NCBI GenBank assembly: GCA_025531455.1
Contig: JAMYHL010000001.1
Span: forward strand, 868,001 to 932,000
Origin: Apiotrichum sp. Y4204
Taxonomy: Eukaryota > Basidiomycota > Tremellomycetes > Trichosporonales > Trichosporonaceae
Direction of reading: 5' to 3'
DNA length: 64,000 bases
Numbering within the stretch: the first letter of the stretch is position 1; every line of letters begins with the position of its first letter. Shown piece by piece: positions 34,547 through 46,962 of this stretch. Position numbers and translations under genes: made by a program. The notes under the pieces were generated by a model. It saw only the letters and a list, made by a program, of their open reading frames with translations, made no database searches and was not told the origin of the DNA.

Positions 34547-37500
34547 GTCGGCGGGGTGAGGGTGGTGTGGAGGCTAGTCGTGTATGAGAACTGAGAGAGA
34601 GAATGCCGGGCGGCGCCGAGCGCGTGAAGGTTGACGGCGGAGAGCGGGGGAGTGGTATCGAGGAGGAAGGGGTCGCGAGCAAGCAGGGTTGGGAGAATAA
34701 GTTGTGGGTAGTAGTTCTGTGTTATCGAGCAGAGAGGAATGGAGAGAATGCAAGAAGCAGAAGGGAAGGGAATTGATCGCGGGGATGCTGTCAGTGGTGG
34801 CGGTGGTGGGGTGTGGTGTGAATGAGGTGATGCGAGGAGACGAGCGTGATTGTTCTGATGAGCTGACGAGAGCACTGCAACCGGAAGAGAGAAACGGGAT
34901 ATCCTGTTGTTTCCTGCACACGAAAATGGCGAGGACGAGCGCGAAAGCGGGGAGTGAGGGCGGGCGCGAAGGCGGGAGGGGGGAGCGGGCGACACGAGCA
35001 AGGTGCGCGAGCACAATAACACGACCCGATACGGCGTCGAGCGTCGTCGTTCTTGTTGTTCTGTGAAAGAGGGAGAGGGTGAAGATCTTTGACCCCGGGA
35101 ACGGAGGGGGCGGAACAATAACGGCAAAGAGGCGCAGATGTGTGTGTGTGTGTGAGGGTCGTGTCGTAGCCGTGGCCGTAGGTGGTGATGATGATTGATA
35201 TGGATGGTGGCGATCACAACAGCCACAATAACAACAAAAAAAGGTGGAAAGTGACCGACACATCACAAAAGTAATACGACTCTTTTCACTCACTCACTCA
35301 CTCACTCTTCTCCCTGGCACACCTTGGATCTCTTTGTGTGCATGCTTGTCTGAATGTTCTGCGTCATTGTGCGCTGTGCGCCTGCACCGCTCAGCCGCAG
35401 CTGTGCGCGCTGTGCCCCGCTCCCCCTGGCTATGTTTGGCCCTTGATCTCGATGGGACTCTCGCAGTGTGCGCACAATGTCACATTTGGAGCATAATTCT
35501 CCATCGCACCCCCCAGCTTGCGGTGCTCTCCTGTAACAATCCCAGCCAGCTGCACAGAGATGCATACCACAAATGGCAGCGCCACGCCACGGGCACGGGG
35601 TCAAGTTCACCGGCCCTAGCCTCGGCACATCCTGTTCAGTCGCCGAGGGCCGAGCGGACGGCCGAGCAACGCGCGTTCATTTGCGAGTGCGCGTGTTCCG
35701 AGATATGAGAGAGTGTCGAGCTACACAGTGCGCTGGGGTGCGGGAGATGGTGTGATGGTGTCAGCATGCGCATAACTGCTTCCACTCCCCCTCCCAACTG
35801 CGAGGATTAAGCGCACGCAAGGCAATGCGTCAGGCGACAAAATCCGCCGTGGTCGACAGGTACAGTACAGGTTACAGTACCTCCTGCACTGGCCTCGAGC
35901 TTGCGACCTCGGCCTGTTGGCTCTGCTCTGCTGCGCTGTATCGCGGCACGCTGCGCTGGGTGCTGTGCGGTGCGACATGACATGATGACAGACGACACTG
36001 GCATGCCGGCATCCCGGACCCAGCAAACTCTGTCACTGTGTGAGGCCTGCTCTCTGCCCCGATCCCCTCCCAGATCCGCGTTCCCTTGATGACCGCCGCA
36101 CGCACTCCAACAATGTGGTCCCATGGCCTATCGCACGATCGCATGGCCTGCATTTGCTTTCACGCAATGTCGGTGCAGCGCTGTGCACATACGCACCTGA
36201 ATCCTGCGAGTTTCGTTGTGCCACACAGCGAGGCGCGCAGATCTGCTTCTCCCGTGGCCAGGGTGCGGCACTTGTACAAGCATCGAAACATGTGCGATGC
36301 GACTGCAGCTGCGCTTGCGCTGTCGCGCAACCGTGACGAGGAACAGAGGGTCGCAGAGCTTGTGTGGCCGGAGCGCCTGGCGACTCGCTCAACACCAGTA
36401 GCTTACGAACTTGGGCGCATCAACGCGACGAGGGTGGGCGACGCTTCGTCGCTGGCAATGCCGCTTCCACTATTATTTCCACTTTCACTTCCATTTTTCC
36501 GCTCCGGGAACAGCACAAATGAGTATACAGCTGCGGGACGTTGGACCGGATGCGCAAGAAGCACGGTCGTCCATTCGCCAAAGCCGGGCCAAAGGACGGG
36601 AACATAGGCTAGCTCGCACAGGCGTCCCGGTGATACCGAGTACTTCGGGTTACGCGGGAAGCGTGTAGTCTTCGATCCTGGGCGGAACGAAGAGCCGGCG
36701 GACAGAACATGAAGGGTTCTGCAGGGCGCTGGGTACGCTGGGTGCGCAGTGCTTCAACGTGCAGGTCATGACACCCCATCTCCAAGCCGAATGCCCGTGA
36801 TGCCTCCTGGTGGCGCTGAGGCACAGTAGTGGCGCAGTGGACGCAGTGCCGACGGAGACTGTAAATGACTGCGAGGACTGCGACCGCACGAGAAGGCTGA
36901 CAAACTCGGCCCCCCAGTCCCGCCGGAAACAAGAAACGTAGAAAAACAGTGCCGTGCCGCGTGCCGCATGCCGTACAACTCTTGCAACTGCGGGCAATCT
37001 ACCACTCTCCACATCTCTCATGGATCTATGGGGCCCTGTGCCGCGTTTGAGAGGTGTGAACATTTGGACAGAGACGGAAATTCTCGCGGGCAAAGTTGCG
37101 GCTCGAGCGATAGAGCCATACAAGCCATGAGACCATGTCCGTCCTGGCGACCGGCCCTCCTCGCAGCTCCCCAGCTCCCCAGATACCACCGTGTTCTCCG
37201 GTGCTCTGGATCTGGACCTCGGTCACGGCCCATGTATCGCCCCCTGTTTCTGATCTCCGTGTCAGTTTCGAGCGCCGTGCGTCGCGGATCGGCGCGCGCC
37301 GAGATGTCGAGAGGCCGGTCCGAAACGCCGTACTCGTTGTCTCAGTGGATGTGGTTTCCGACGCAAGTTGTGCGGGTAAGGGGCTGTGATAGGGCCGTGC
37401 GACAGTCGACAGTCGACAATGCGACTGGGGGAGCTGTCGATACGTGGACGCGCTCACAGTTGCCCATAACGCCACAGCTCGGTGGGGAGACATGAAGGGT

Positions 37501-38369
37501 TCCATCCCCTATCCCCTACTGAGGTCACTTCTGTGATGTCCTCTGCTGCAGTATCGAAAAACGACCTAACGCCACACGCCTCTACTCCCAGTCGTCAGAG
37601 TACCAGAGTGATTCCGTCGCAAACATGCTTACGCACATTGAGGAGGGACAGATCTCGGAGATCAGGCTCCTGGCGCACAAGGGGCGGGTGGAGCACGTAA
37701 GCTGCCACTGGCGGGAGTAATGGAGCTGGGTGGTCTGGTGATATGCTTGTCTTCAATCTGGCGGCTTGGTCACTGGATCACTACATCACCGGCCAATGTC
37801 ACTGGACCACCGACCACCGGTCCGGCCACTGGACGGCTCACGAGTCACAAGTCAGATCAAACTCAGTGATCAGTGGTCCAGTGACCCGAGGTCGGCTGAT
37901 CTTGCCCCGCTTGGCGTGCCAGATCCTCCACGCGACCCCTGCCCCTGGTCCCTCAAGACCTAGATACTGGCTGAGATGGTAGATATGCTGCACATCATGG
38001 ATTGGGGATGATGTCCATCACCGATGAATGGAAGAGACTCTACATCAGCAATATCAAGTCGCCGAGGCCTCATATCCGCCATCACCCTCGGATCGCCCGG
38101 CGACCTCCATCTCCGAGGTCGAGGCCATCCTGGGTGGGACAATAAGTCCTAATAAACAGCCCTAATACACAAAGACGTCACCGTAATACATTCACCTCAA
38201 CCTCCTCCTAATCACTTTCTAATGCCGCCCACCCACCCACAAATTGCTTCCGCGCCGCGTCGTCCATCCTCCACCCACACCCACAAACATCAACCACAAC
38301 AAACTGACCTCACAGCCTCACAGCTCACTGACCAGCTCACCAGCGTCCATCCACCATCCACCCGCCGAG
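34547..38369. other. long intergenic region between divergent genes
   Basis: The first 750 bp are pyrimidine-rich on the minus strand and probably form the leader and promoter of the Ser/Pro-rich gene. A (CTCA)n microsatellite lies at 35285-35308. A weakly supported small gene is listed at 37536-38165. CACTGGA-containing imperfect inverted repeats occur at 37768-37886. Nothing else was recognised. Confidence 0.5.
37536..38165 (+). CDS. possible small three-exon gene, unknown function
   Basis: A tentative model joins 37536..37550, 37592..37696 and 38049..38165 into 78 residues. Intron 1 (41 bp) has a CCTAAC branch site and a CTACTCCCAG acceptor; the second donor is GTAAGC; the last acceptor is ACATCAG. 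All junctions keep phase. The product contains HIEEGQISEIRLLAHKGRVEH and a Ser/Pro-rich part ending ATSISEVEAILGG, with amino-acid composition typical of coding DNA and unlike the flanks. No family is recognised. The first donor (GTATCG) is non-standard and intron 2 is 352 bp, so the model may be wrong or the gene may be a relic. It lies about 200 bp upstream of the sirtuin start on the same strand. Confidence 0.3.
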
Positions 38370-40999
38370 ATGAGCGACACGCGGCGCAGCAGCGACGGGA
38401 GCACGGGAACGGGAACCGGATTCGGGGCCGGAACGAGCGCGAGCACGAGCGGGGGCGGGAGGATGGCCAGCGGGAGCAGGGGACCCGAGCCTGGCGGGCA
38501 TGGGCGTGGTCGCGAGGGCGCAGGCATCCCCCATCCAGGCGCAAGACCAGGCGCGAGCATAGGCTCAACCGGATCGACTGCGAGCCCGTCGCCATCACGG
38601 GCAGCGGCGTCTCCACCACCGCCACTGGTGCCAGTATCGGTAACGACATCCACGTCAATATCCGGCGGGGGTCCCGGGCCAGGGACGCAGGGCGTAGTCC
38701 TCGCGGCAGCCGCGGCCGCGGCAGCAGGGAAAACTAGGTCGCCGCCGCCGCCGCCGCCGCCGGCGAGCCCGCCGCTCGCTCCGGCGGAAACGTACCAGCT
38801 CGATTCGTCGGCTTACGACTCGGACTCTGATGCCGAGAGCATCCCGGACGACGAGTACAATGCGATCGTGGCGGAGGGTGAGTGATGGCCGGAGGGGAAA
38901 TGTTATTGCGATGGATGGCCGGGCCGATGCCGATGGGATGGCATTTCTGTGGATCTGCGGATTCTCAGACGGATTGCTCTGCGTGGTGCATCAGATCGCT
39001 GTTGGATTGCAGCTCGCGCTCACGGCGGCACCCACCCGCTGACCCCGCTAACGCCAGCTGAGGCGGGATACACCGAGGAGGAGGTGGCGCAGCTCGTCGC
39101 GCAGCTCAAGGAAACAGGCCTCGTGAACTTTCTGCGCACGTACCTCGCTGAACGGGAGGACGGGAGCCGCCGCAGCCTCCGCAAGCTGCTGCTTGGCATG
39201 GGGCTCGTGCCTGTGAGTCTGGTGACGGGGCGCGGGGCGAGGAGCGGCGATGCGGGATGCGTGCGGACTGCAGTATCCGACGGAGGCGGCGACGGAACAC
39301 CAAACATTTGGTGACTCTTGGGCGATACGGATCAGCCCAATGGGACGATCTGTGATCGGCGGCGGCGGCGGCCATCGATCGCCGCGGGGCTCCATCCCCA
39401 ATCGTCATCCACCCTCATGCCATCTCGTCAGCCACTCCATGCTGACCCCAGCCCCGCACACTGCGCGAACCCGGGACGCCCGACTTGCACCTACTAGGCT
39501 TTGCAAAGGTCGCGCTCGGGCGTGTGCTGCGGCGCCGCGAAAAGCTCGCAGACGTGAACACGGTCGACGACGCGGTCGAGCTGCTACGCAACGCAAAGCG
39601 CATCATTGTGCTTTCTGGTGCTGGCATTTCGACGTCGTGTGGCATCCCCGACTTCCGCTCGTCGACGGGGTTGTATGCCCAGCTTCAGGCTGAGGGCAAG
39701 TACGATCTCGACGACCCGCAACAGATGTTTGACATTTCGTATTTCCGCGAGCATCCCGAGGTCTTTTAGTGAGTGAGACGAGATTCTCGTGCTCATCCCA
39801 GCTCGTTTGCCAAGCAGATCTACCCGAGCAACTTTGTCCCGTCCCCGTGTCACCGGTGGATCAAGATGCTCGAGGACCGAGGGCAGCTGTTGCGCAACTA
39901 TACGCAGAATATCGACACGCTCGAGAGCCTGGCGGGCGTGGAAAAGGTGCTGCAGTGCCACGGGTCGTTCAAGACGGCGTCGTGTCTGCGCTGCAAGACG
40001 CGCATGCCCGGCGCAGAGATCAAGTCGTACATTATGTCGCAGACGATCCCGTGGTGTCCAAAGTGCCGGGCGGAGCGCGACGCCGAGATCGAGGCCATCA
40101 AGGCGTATCGCGCCTCGCTCAAGGGCAAGAGCAAAAAGAAGGCTGCATGGGAGGAGGATGATGATGACGACGACGACATCCCCGCCTGGGCCGGTGAGCC
40201 GGGCATCATCAAGGTGGGTATCATTGTATTCTACTTACTGACAGCAGCCGGATATCACGTTCTTCGGACAGGCGCTCGACTCGGAGTTTGACGAGTGCCT
40301 CTTTCGCGACCGCGAGACGGTCGACCTCCTCGTCATCATGGGTACGAGTCTCAAGGTCGCCCCCGTGTCAGAAGTTCTCTGTGGGTAGCACATTCCATCC
40401 GAGCACATCCCCATCCGAGCTGACAGCAGCGCACATCCCACACTCGGTCCCGCAGATCTTCATCAACCTCACGCCCGTGACGCACGTTAACCCGGACGTA
40501 AGCTCCTTCATTTTGTCTCCGCTGACACCAGATCTCGCTCCTAGGCGACGCAGACAGCATCGTAACGTACCTCTCGCACCGGCTGGGATGGCCGATCCCC
40601 TTTGCTCCAGGGCGCGCACCAGACGACGAAATCGTGCGCATCCCCCCCGACGACGCGCTCTGGTTACATGGCGAGGGCGACTGGGCGCACCTCCACATGC
40701 TGCGCTCGCGGAGCGCGCGCGCGGCCGAGATGGCCGAGATTGCGCGACAGGTCGCGGCGGGCGGTATGCCGCCAGAAGACGGGGATGAGACGGAGGACGA
40801 GGAGCGCGATGAGCGCGGCGTCAGCGGAACCGGGAGTGGAGGCGGGAGTGGGAATGGCGCCAGGCCGGCATATCTCCTTGTTGACCCGAGTCCGTGCGTG
40901 ACGCCCGACCGGCGGTCCGGGTCCGAGGGCAGTCCCGCGTCCGACCGCCCGGCCAAGAGGTCGCGCATGGGCAGCATGGAGGATCTGACGCCGGCCTAG
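38370..40999 (+). CDS. Sir2-family NAD-dependent protein deacetylase (class I sirtuin)
   Basis: Seven exons, 38370..38877, 39058..39212, 39452..39768, 39802..40213, 40248..40380, 40430..40497 and 40532..40999, give 686 residues. Residues 1-165 are Gly/Ser/Pro/Ala-rich and disordered. A conserved helical segment ([20 protein letters not shown], about 174-193) matches the N-terminal module of fungal Hst1/Sir2. The catalytic core shows GAGIS (277-281), IPDFRS (286-291), TQNID (361-365) and the catalytic His380 in CHGSF. Zinc ligands are Cys388/391 and Cys412/415. An acidic insert (EEDDDDDDD) follows the zinc ribbon. [11 protein letters not shown] and INLTPV close the NAD pocket. The C-terminus is Gly/Ser-rich and ends near a basic KRSRMG. 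The nuclear silencing or metabolic-control type is likely. Confidence 0.93.
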
Positions 41000-41472
41000 G
41001 AGGATACATGTATTGTACTGAGATGCGGAGCTCGGGCCGTGGGATTGCCTCGTGCTTATTTTATTCGATTCTTATACACTGTCACTGTATGTAGACATCA
41101 CATGTGTTTGTTGCAGGCTGCAGGCAACGATGCGGTGTTTTGCGGAGGGCAGCTTTCATCCCTTGTGTGGATTACAGAGTAGCATTGTGCGTCGGCTCGT
41201 CCGTGATATATGTGATCGACAATTAGATACGGGTACGGGTAAGGTGATGGCTACTATGGACGATTGAAATGAACACAGGGTCCTGGGCTAGGGAGTGGTA
41301 CTCGGACGGCATGCGGGGGTATCGGATCGTGGACGATGGGAGGAAGATGGGCACGTGGGTGGTGCGCAGCGTGGCGTGTTTATAGGCTTACAGAAGTACA
41401 ACGGGTGTCGTAGAGTGTCGTGGATCGTGGGATGCGAATGACCAGGTGCTCGAGACTGAGGACTTAAGAACT
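41000..41472. other. intergenic region between convergent genes
   Basis: 3' flanks of the sirtuin gene and of the UBL3-type gene. Nothing recognised. Confidence 0.6.
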
Positions 41473-42879
41473 TTACTGCACGACGCACGAGCAGCAGCCG
41501 ACGTCCTCCTCGCGGTTCGTCAAGTGCGAGCCACGTGTTGTATTCCGTTGAAGCGACTTCTTGGTGTCTGTTGTTAGTAGATATTCTCACACTCGGAGAG
41601 CTAGCAGAGTTGGTGCAGGGGCCGTGATCGCAGTGATCAGAGGTATGACGCAATGTGATAACGAACCCCAGCGTTCACGGTCACGATCTGCCAAGCACGC
41701 TAGCTCCACACTCCTCGGTTATTGTGCAACTTACCATCCTCGCCCTTGATGGAGAAGGAGCGGACAGAGAGATGGATCACTGTCGGTTCACTGGGGTTGG
41801 TCGTTGGGAGGTTGTTGGCTGCCATGAGCTTTTTGTGTGGACGGGATGTACCATCTGAACCGGGATGAAGCGTATAGCGTAGGCAGCGCGAAGATCACTG
41901 CTCACTGCGGCAGTGACCAGCTGCTGATGACGCGTGACGGTTACCACAGAATGGACAGTGCCATTCCCCGATGCTTATCCCAATGATGAACTGGGGTACT
42001 CACAGGCTAGGGTTGAGTCGTCGCTCAGCACGCGGCCCGCATACAGGACGCGCAGCCAGGACGGCGCTGGCGGCTGACTGGGCTCGGTCCATTCTGGGGT
42101 CAGCTTGTGCCAATGGGGCAGAAGAAGCATGGGAAGAGAGACAGGGGAGAGGCCCACCGGCCAGCTGTCGTGCGAAGATGGGACACCTTTATGCTGGGAA
42201 CTGTAATGACCACGCAGAAGAGACGTCCGGCAGAATCCCGCCCCGGTGATCTAGGGCAGTCGCCGCGCTCCGCGTATCAACCAAGCCGCATGTGGAGGTT
42301 CTCCGAACCGCGGATATCGCAACCTCGCGACTACGGCTTCCACGCAGCCAACATCTTTGGGCCCTGGACGCGCACGGGCCTGCTCGCAATCCAACAGTGT
42401 CGCCAAGCACGGGCCGGGGTAAGATGGCGCAGGCAATGACGACAGGGGGCAAGGGTGTGATTGTGTACACAGCAGCCCCAGTGGCCCAGTGTTGGTCGAC
42501 GGGCAGCTCGATGCTGTCCCTCACGGCGTACTCCCCGCTCACCGTGGGCGACACTTCCCCAAAAGTGGTACTCACCAGATGGCCACATGCTCCATACCAG
42601 CTCCTTCATGCGCCCGACGGTCGTCTCTGGCTCGAACGAAAAGTTGTGCGTTTGTCCCGATATGATGAGCACGCGGAGGTGCACCTGTGTGTCAGCGGGT
42701 GATGCAGATGAAAACGGGGCGTCAGGCTGCGCGGGATGAAGATGTCCGCTGTCTCAGGGCCGCATAGTGGGTTGTCTGACCAAGCTGCTCCCCGAGACCC
42801 CCGCGACGGGACGAGCCCCCCCGTGGTTTTCTAGCCGACTCACCATCGGGTGGGACTCTGGTTGTGCTGCTGTTGCCAT
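41473..42879 (-). CDS. UBL3/MUB-type membrane-anchored ubiquitin-like protein with CaaX box
   Basis: Five exons, 42879..42844, 42684..42576, 42093..42004, 41818..41735 and 41567..41473, give 137 residues. Residues 13-105 form a ubiquitin-like fold of the UBL3 (Rad60-SLD_2) type: HLRVLIISGQTHNFSF, then ETTVGRMKELVWSMWPSEW, SWLRVLYAGRVLSDDSTL and TVIHLSVRSFSIKGED. The chain ends CCSCVVQ. Cys134-Val-Val-Gln137 is a CaaX motif for farnesylation, with upstream cysteines that could be palmitoylated, as in animal UBL3 and plant MUB proteins. No C-terminal diglycine exists, so it is not a conjugated modifier. Known roles are anchoring E2 enzymes at the plasma membrane and sorting proteins into vesicles. 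The introns (159, 482, 185 and 167 bp) are unusually long here. Confidence 0.88.
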
Positions 42880-45218
42880 AACGAGCGGACGGCGTGGGTG
42901 TGAGAAAGAGGGGACGGACGGGGTAGGTCTTGTGCTTTGCGCTTCAGGCAGATAAAGCAGAGAGAAGATCAGATCACGGCGTTGTGAAAAGGAGGTGTCG
43001 GGCTGTCCAGGCTGGTCGGTCGGAGCTTGGAGCTTTGGGCTTGGGGGCTTGTTGGGATGGGAGATTGGGCAATCAAGCGATTGCGGAGATTATATAGCGA
43101 GGAGTGATCGAGTCCGGGGTCAGGTCCGGGAGTCAGGGCGAGACGCGGGGCCACTGAGCCAAGAAGATGGAGTTGGGGGATCAGGATGGGGATGGGGGAG
43201 GGTGGATAAGCTGCAGTGCGCAGTTCGCGATGCTTGGTGTTTCGAGTGGTGCACGAGGGTAGACGCGCAGCGTGGTCGTAGTGCGCAGCGGGCGGGAGTG
43301 GACGAGTGATGCGAGTAAAAGGTGTACAGCAGATGCAACAGGTGGCGACGAGTGGAATTAAGTACGAGCCAAGCAACAGCTATAATAGAGACAAGCACTC
43401 GGCAGTCTTGGCACGCCCCGGTCAGCGTGGGGAGGGTGGGTAGAGGGGTAAGCGCGGGATTCGGCGGGTGGGCAGCAAGCGAGTCCGAGGAGTGCGTTTG
43501 TGTGGGCGGGTGTGGACAGCGAGTTCAGCTATGGGAGACGACAAGAGTTGATGTTTGTAGTGGGCTGTGTGATGGAGAATTGTAGAGTTGTTGATGGACG
43601 ACTACAACAAGCTGACGAGTGGACGCTACAAAAATCAGGAGAACGGTGATGCGCGATATATACCCAAGCTGTTCCGTTCCGACGATGAGCCACATGCACA
43701 ACCACACAACAATGCACACAACCCCTCCATCTCTTGCTCTGCTTGCTCTGATTGCTCTGCTACTGCTGCGGCCAGTTGCCCTCCGCTCGACGTCAGAGGC
43801 ATCGAAGGCACATGAGCATGAGAGATGTGCTATGAGACGGTACATGCGCGCATTCCGCGTCATGTCGCAGCCAAGGGCAGCCAGCGGCCAGTGGCACCCA
43901 CTGCGGGGAGTAACGCGACCCATTCTCATCTCTCATGTCTCAGCTCTCATCTGACCCGTCAAACTACTTCCTCCCCCGCGGATGTAGATGCTGCGAAAAG
44001 ACGCATTGGGATACACCGATCCGGCACAAGGATACAGACCTCCCAGCTGCTAAGGATGTCAATTGCGGCCCCTCTCGCTTCTCTCACGGCCCCTCCTGCA
44101 TCTCTCGCACTATATCTCGTGCGGCACCGTCCGCCGTGGCGCATATCTCAGGTGCTCGGCGCCATTCACGGGATGTTGGAGCCAGTAGCCGGGCTGGAAT
44201 CTCAGCAGGCAGCAGGACGATGAGTTGCCGCCAGACCACCAGGGCCGCGACCGATACGAGAGGCGACGAGAGGCGGCGCCATTGTGCTGGGCGCCAAGAT
44301 CCTAACGTTGACGTCTACAGATCTGGTCTACGGCCCGGATGGCCAGTACATACATACGCACCTATCCCCGTCCCCGCGTTTGTCATACGCCTGGGATCGT
44401 GATGGTCGGCTCGGAGACGATGCAGCCGTGCGTGCTATCCTTGTCCCACGCTGCCAAGTCCGGTAGTGCCGTTCTTGGCTTTGGACAATGCTGCTCCAGT
44501 TCCTAGTTCGGCCTCGGTCACTCGTCTCGGTGGAGATAATTCCGCAGACCTGCATAGGCCGGACAATAGCATTGATACAGGTAGCTGCAGGCACAATCAG
44601 CTCCTTGCTGCTATTCAGCTGCACAATAGATTAGGTGGACAGCCACCTACGCGGGCATAGATTCGGTAGCTAGTCACCAGGCCGCCAGCCGCAGATGGTG
44701 TGCAGTACGTTCCCAGTTCACACACTCTTTCTTGCATGCCAATCGCTGCATCACATGCCCGTGCTGCCTAGGGTCGCGCGGGGGGGGGCTATTTCCGTGC
44801 GAGGACAACACTGTCCGAGGAGGCACCTGACGGACTGGTCTCTGGATCTCTGGCCTGACATGTACGCAGCAGCACAATGGGCTTGGCGTTGGCCGCGATA
44901 TGCGCGCTATCTGCGGCCGGAATGCACGCTGGGCATTGGAGCCGCGATGCTTGGGCCGCGATGCTTGGGTGGACGTCGGGATCACATGTACGGGCACATG
45001 ACCCCCGCTCGCCGAGTCGGAAAATCGCAGTGGCCAGTGGGTCGCATCTACGTCATGTCTCACGACAAGGCATGCAGAACTGGACGTCGTAACGTGTACG
45101 GAGTCTACAAACAAACAAGCAAAACAAGCTAGAACGGATCATGGATCCCGGCTCGGGTGGGCGAGACGCAGATAAGGGTGGACGCGCTGGCGCCGAGATT
45201 GAACCACGATATCGGATA
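42880..45218. other. long intergenic region
   Basis: About 2.3 kb upstream of the UBL3-type gene, extending to the 3' end of the next minus-strand gene. Only short frames without recognisable domains. No RNA gene found. Confidence 0.55.
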
Positions 45219-46555
45219 CTACGTCTGGTCGCCGTCGTCCTCTGCGCCGTCAGAGGCCGCGCCCTCGCCCTCACCCATCTCCTCAAAGTCATACCATTGG
45301 TTCTCATCCGAGTCGGTGTCTCCTTCGTCGGATCCCGACTCGCCACCGAGACGCGGGGCCGAGTTGATCGGCGCAAGCGGCAACTCTTGGGCCGGCGCGT
45401 GCCGCGACGTCCGCACCGTCAACGAACTCTTGCGGATATAGTTGCACCATCCCTGCGGGTCAGCCGCGGGTCGGGGCAATAAATGGGCGCTACAGCATCC
45501 GTATCGGCTGTGCACCACTCACCGGATACAGCGCACGCGCCCAGAGCACGAAGCGGTCGCCCTCACGCGCGGCGCGGACGAACGGATGCGATCTGTCGAG
45601 AACATTGGTGTGTTCCTTGTAGTATTGGCCGGCTGAATGTCAGGCAGGGGCGCGGGAAGTGGAAGATGGAGGCCGGGAGAGGTGGTGCTAACGGCTGGGA
45701 GCACGAAAGAGCACATCTCTACCCCGATGACGGGCCAAGGTGAACATGTGGAGATCGCACAGCGCACCACACTCCACCCTCACATCCATCACTCACCGAC
45801 AATGTTGTGCTGCACATCGCAGCGTGTCTCTGTCCGCTCTTCCCCGTCGCGCATATACGTGATGGGCACCTCTTTGCCGTCGCGGAGGAGGCCCAGCTGG
45901 AACCACGAGTACGAGCCCTGGTACGTGCCTGTTGTCAGTGACTGTGCGGACGGGGAAGAAGGTACGGGCGGCGGGTGGTTCGTGGTAGCCTCTTCCACGT
46001 CGCGCCCCTTAGAACCATGCACAGAACCGCTCAAGGGCTGTTCTGCGCTCCAAGCAGCGCCCAGCCCAGCCCCCGATCCATACACTCACCATAGGTACCG
46101 CTCGACGCCCACCCCTGGTCACGACTCAGCGTGTAGACGATAACCTGGTGGGCGAAGTGCGCGCCGTCGTTCGCAAGCGGCTCGCTGACCAGCAGCCAGA
46201 GATTCCCAATATCGTTCTCTAGTCCATCATGCTGGTCCTGGCCCTGTGGGTCCCGTCGCTGTCGGGACGAGAAAGCCCGCGACGAGGCAGACACGCCGAC
46301 CTCGCCGTCCCACTGCTTCGTGTCCGCTGCCCACGCTTCCGCGTGGTTCATAATCTCGGATACGAGTTCCGGGGGAAGTTTCGTCGCTAGAAGCCGCTCG
46401 ATCTCGTCCACCGTCTCCTGTGATTGCGCGTGGGTGGGGTCGACCATCGCGGGAGGAGCGACAAAGTACGGCGCGAGGTCTTGCGCGAGGTCGTCGGCGG
46501 CAGAGGAGATGCCCCGGCTTATACGGCGGGCGAATTGGCCGACGCGCCAGCTCAT
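45219..46555 (-). CDS. conserved-looking protein of unknown function
   Basis: Four exons, 46555..46090, 45928..45797, 45632..45523 and 45452..45219, give 313 residues. Residues 45-75 (DEIERLLATKLPPELVSEIMNHAEAW) resemble the short LPxELVxEIL helix found in F-box-like and related basidiomycete proteins. A beta-rich middle follows (IGNLWLLVSEPLA, HQVIVYTLSRDQGW). REGDRFVLWARALYPGWCNYIRKSSLTVR near residues 220-250 is a block I associate with uncharacterised fungal proteins. The last 60 residues are acidic (SDEGDTDSDENQWYDFEEMGEGEG). No signal peptide or membrane segment is present. All junctions keep phase, so the gene is well supported, but I do not recognise a function. Confidence 0.78.
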
Positions 46556-46962
46556 TTCGGAGTGGTGCGATGAAGATGGGTGATGGGGATGATGGAAAGT
46601 GTTTGCGGCTGTGGGGTGGTTTTAGGTGGCCAAATGGTCTTTGAGTGGCAAATCATGGTGTTGACGCGGCGCCAGATGAGATCCATTCGAGTGGAATGAT
46701 GCTGCGATGACGGCACAGCTTCCTCCATATGTACTGTATTTCGCTCAACGTCAGCGGCGCGACAGTCTTGGGGGGCGCCGTCATTTTAATAACAACCATC
46801 TCCAGTCTCATATTCATGCAGTGTTTATCCATGCAGACCATATCAACGCGGTGCGCTGCAATTGTATGCATTAATTGCACAGTAATAAGGTCATAAGTGC
46901 ATCATAATTATGCGCTCTAATATACAACACCAAGGGAAAACAAAATATCACCCGATCGCAGC
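46556..46962. other. intergenic region
   Basis: AT-richer than its surroundings, between two minus-strand genes. It holds the promoter of the 45.2-46.6 kb gene and the 3' end of the receptor-like gene. Confidence 0.6.

Noticed and set aside
34387..35293. Overlapping minus-strand frames of 239 and 279 residues upstream of the Ser/Pro-rich gene
   Set aside because: The composition follows a pyrimidine-rich leader and a CTCA microsatellite; no motif or splice logic supports translation.
42189..42575. 128-residue frame running from exon 2 into the long intron of the UBL3-type gene
   Set aside because: The ubiquitin-like fold continues only after the GACCCCAG acceptor at 42094, so the open stretch is intron sequence.
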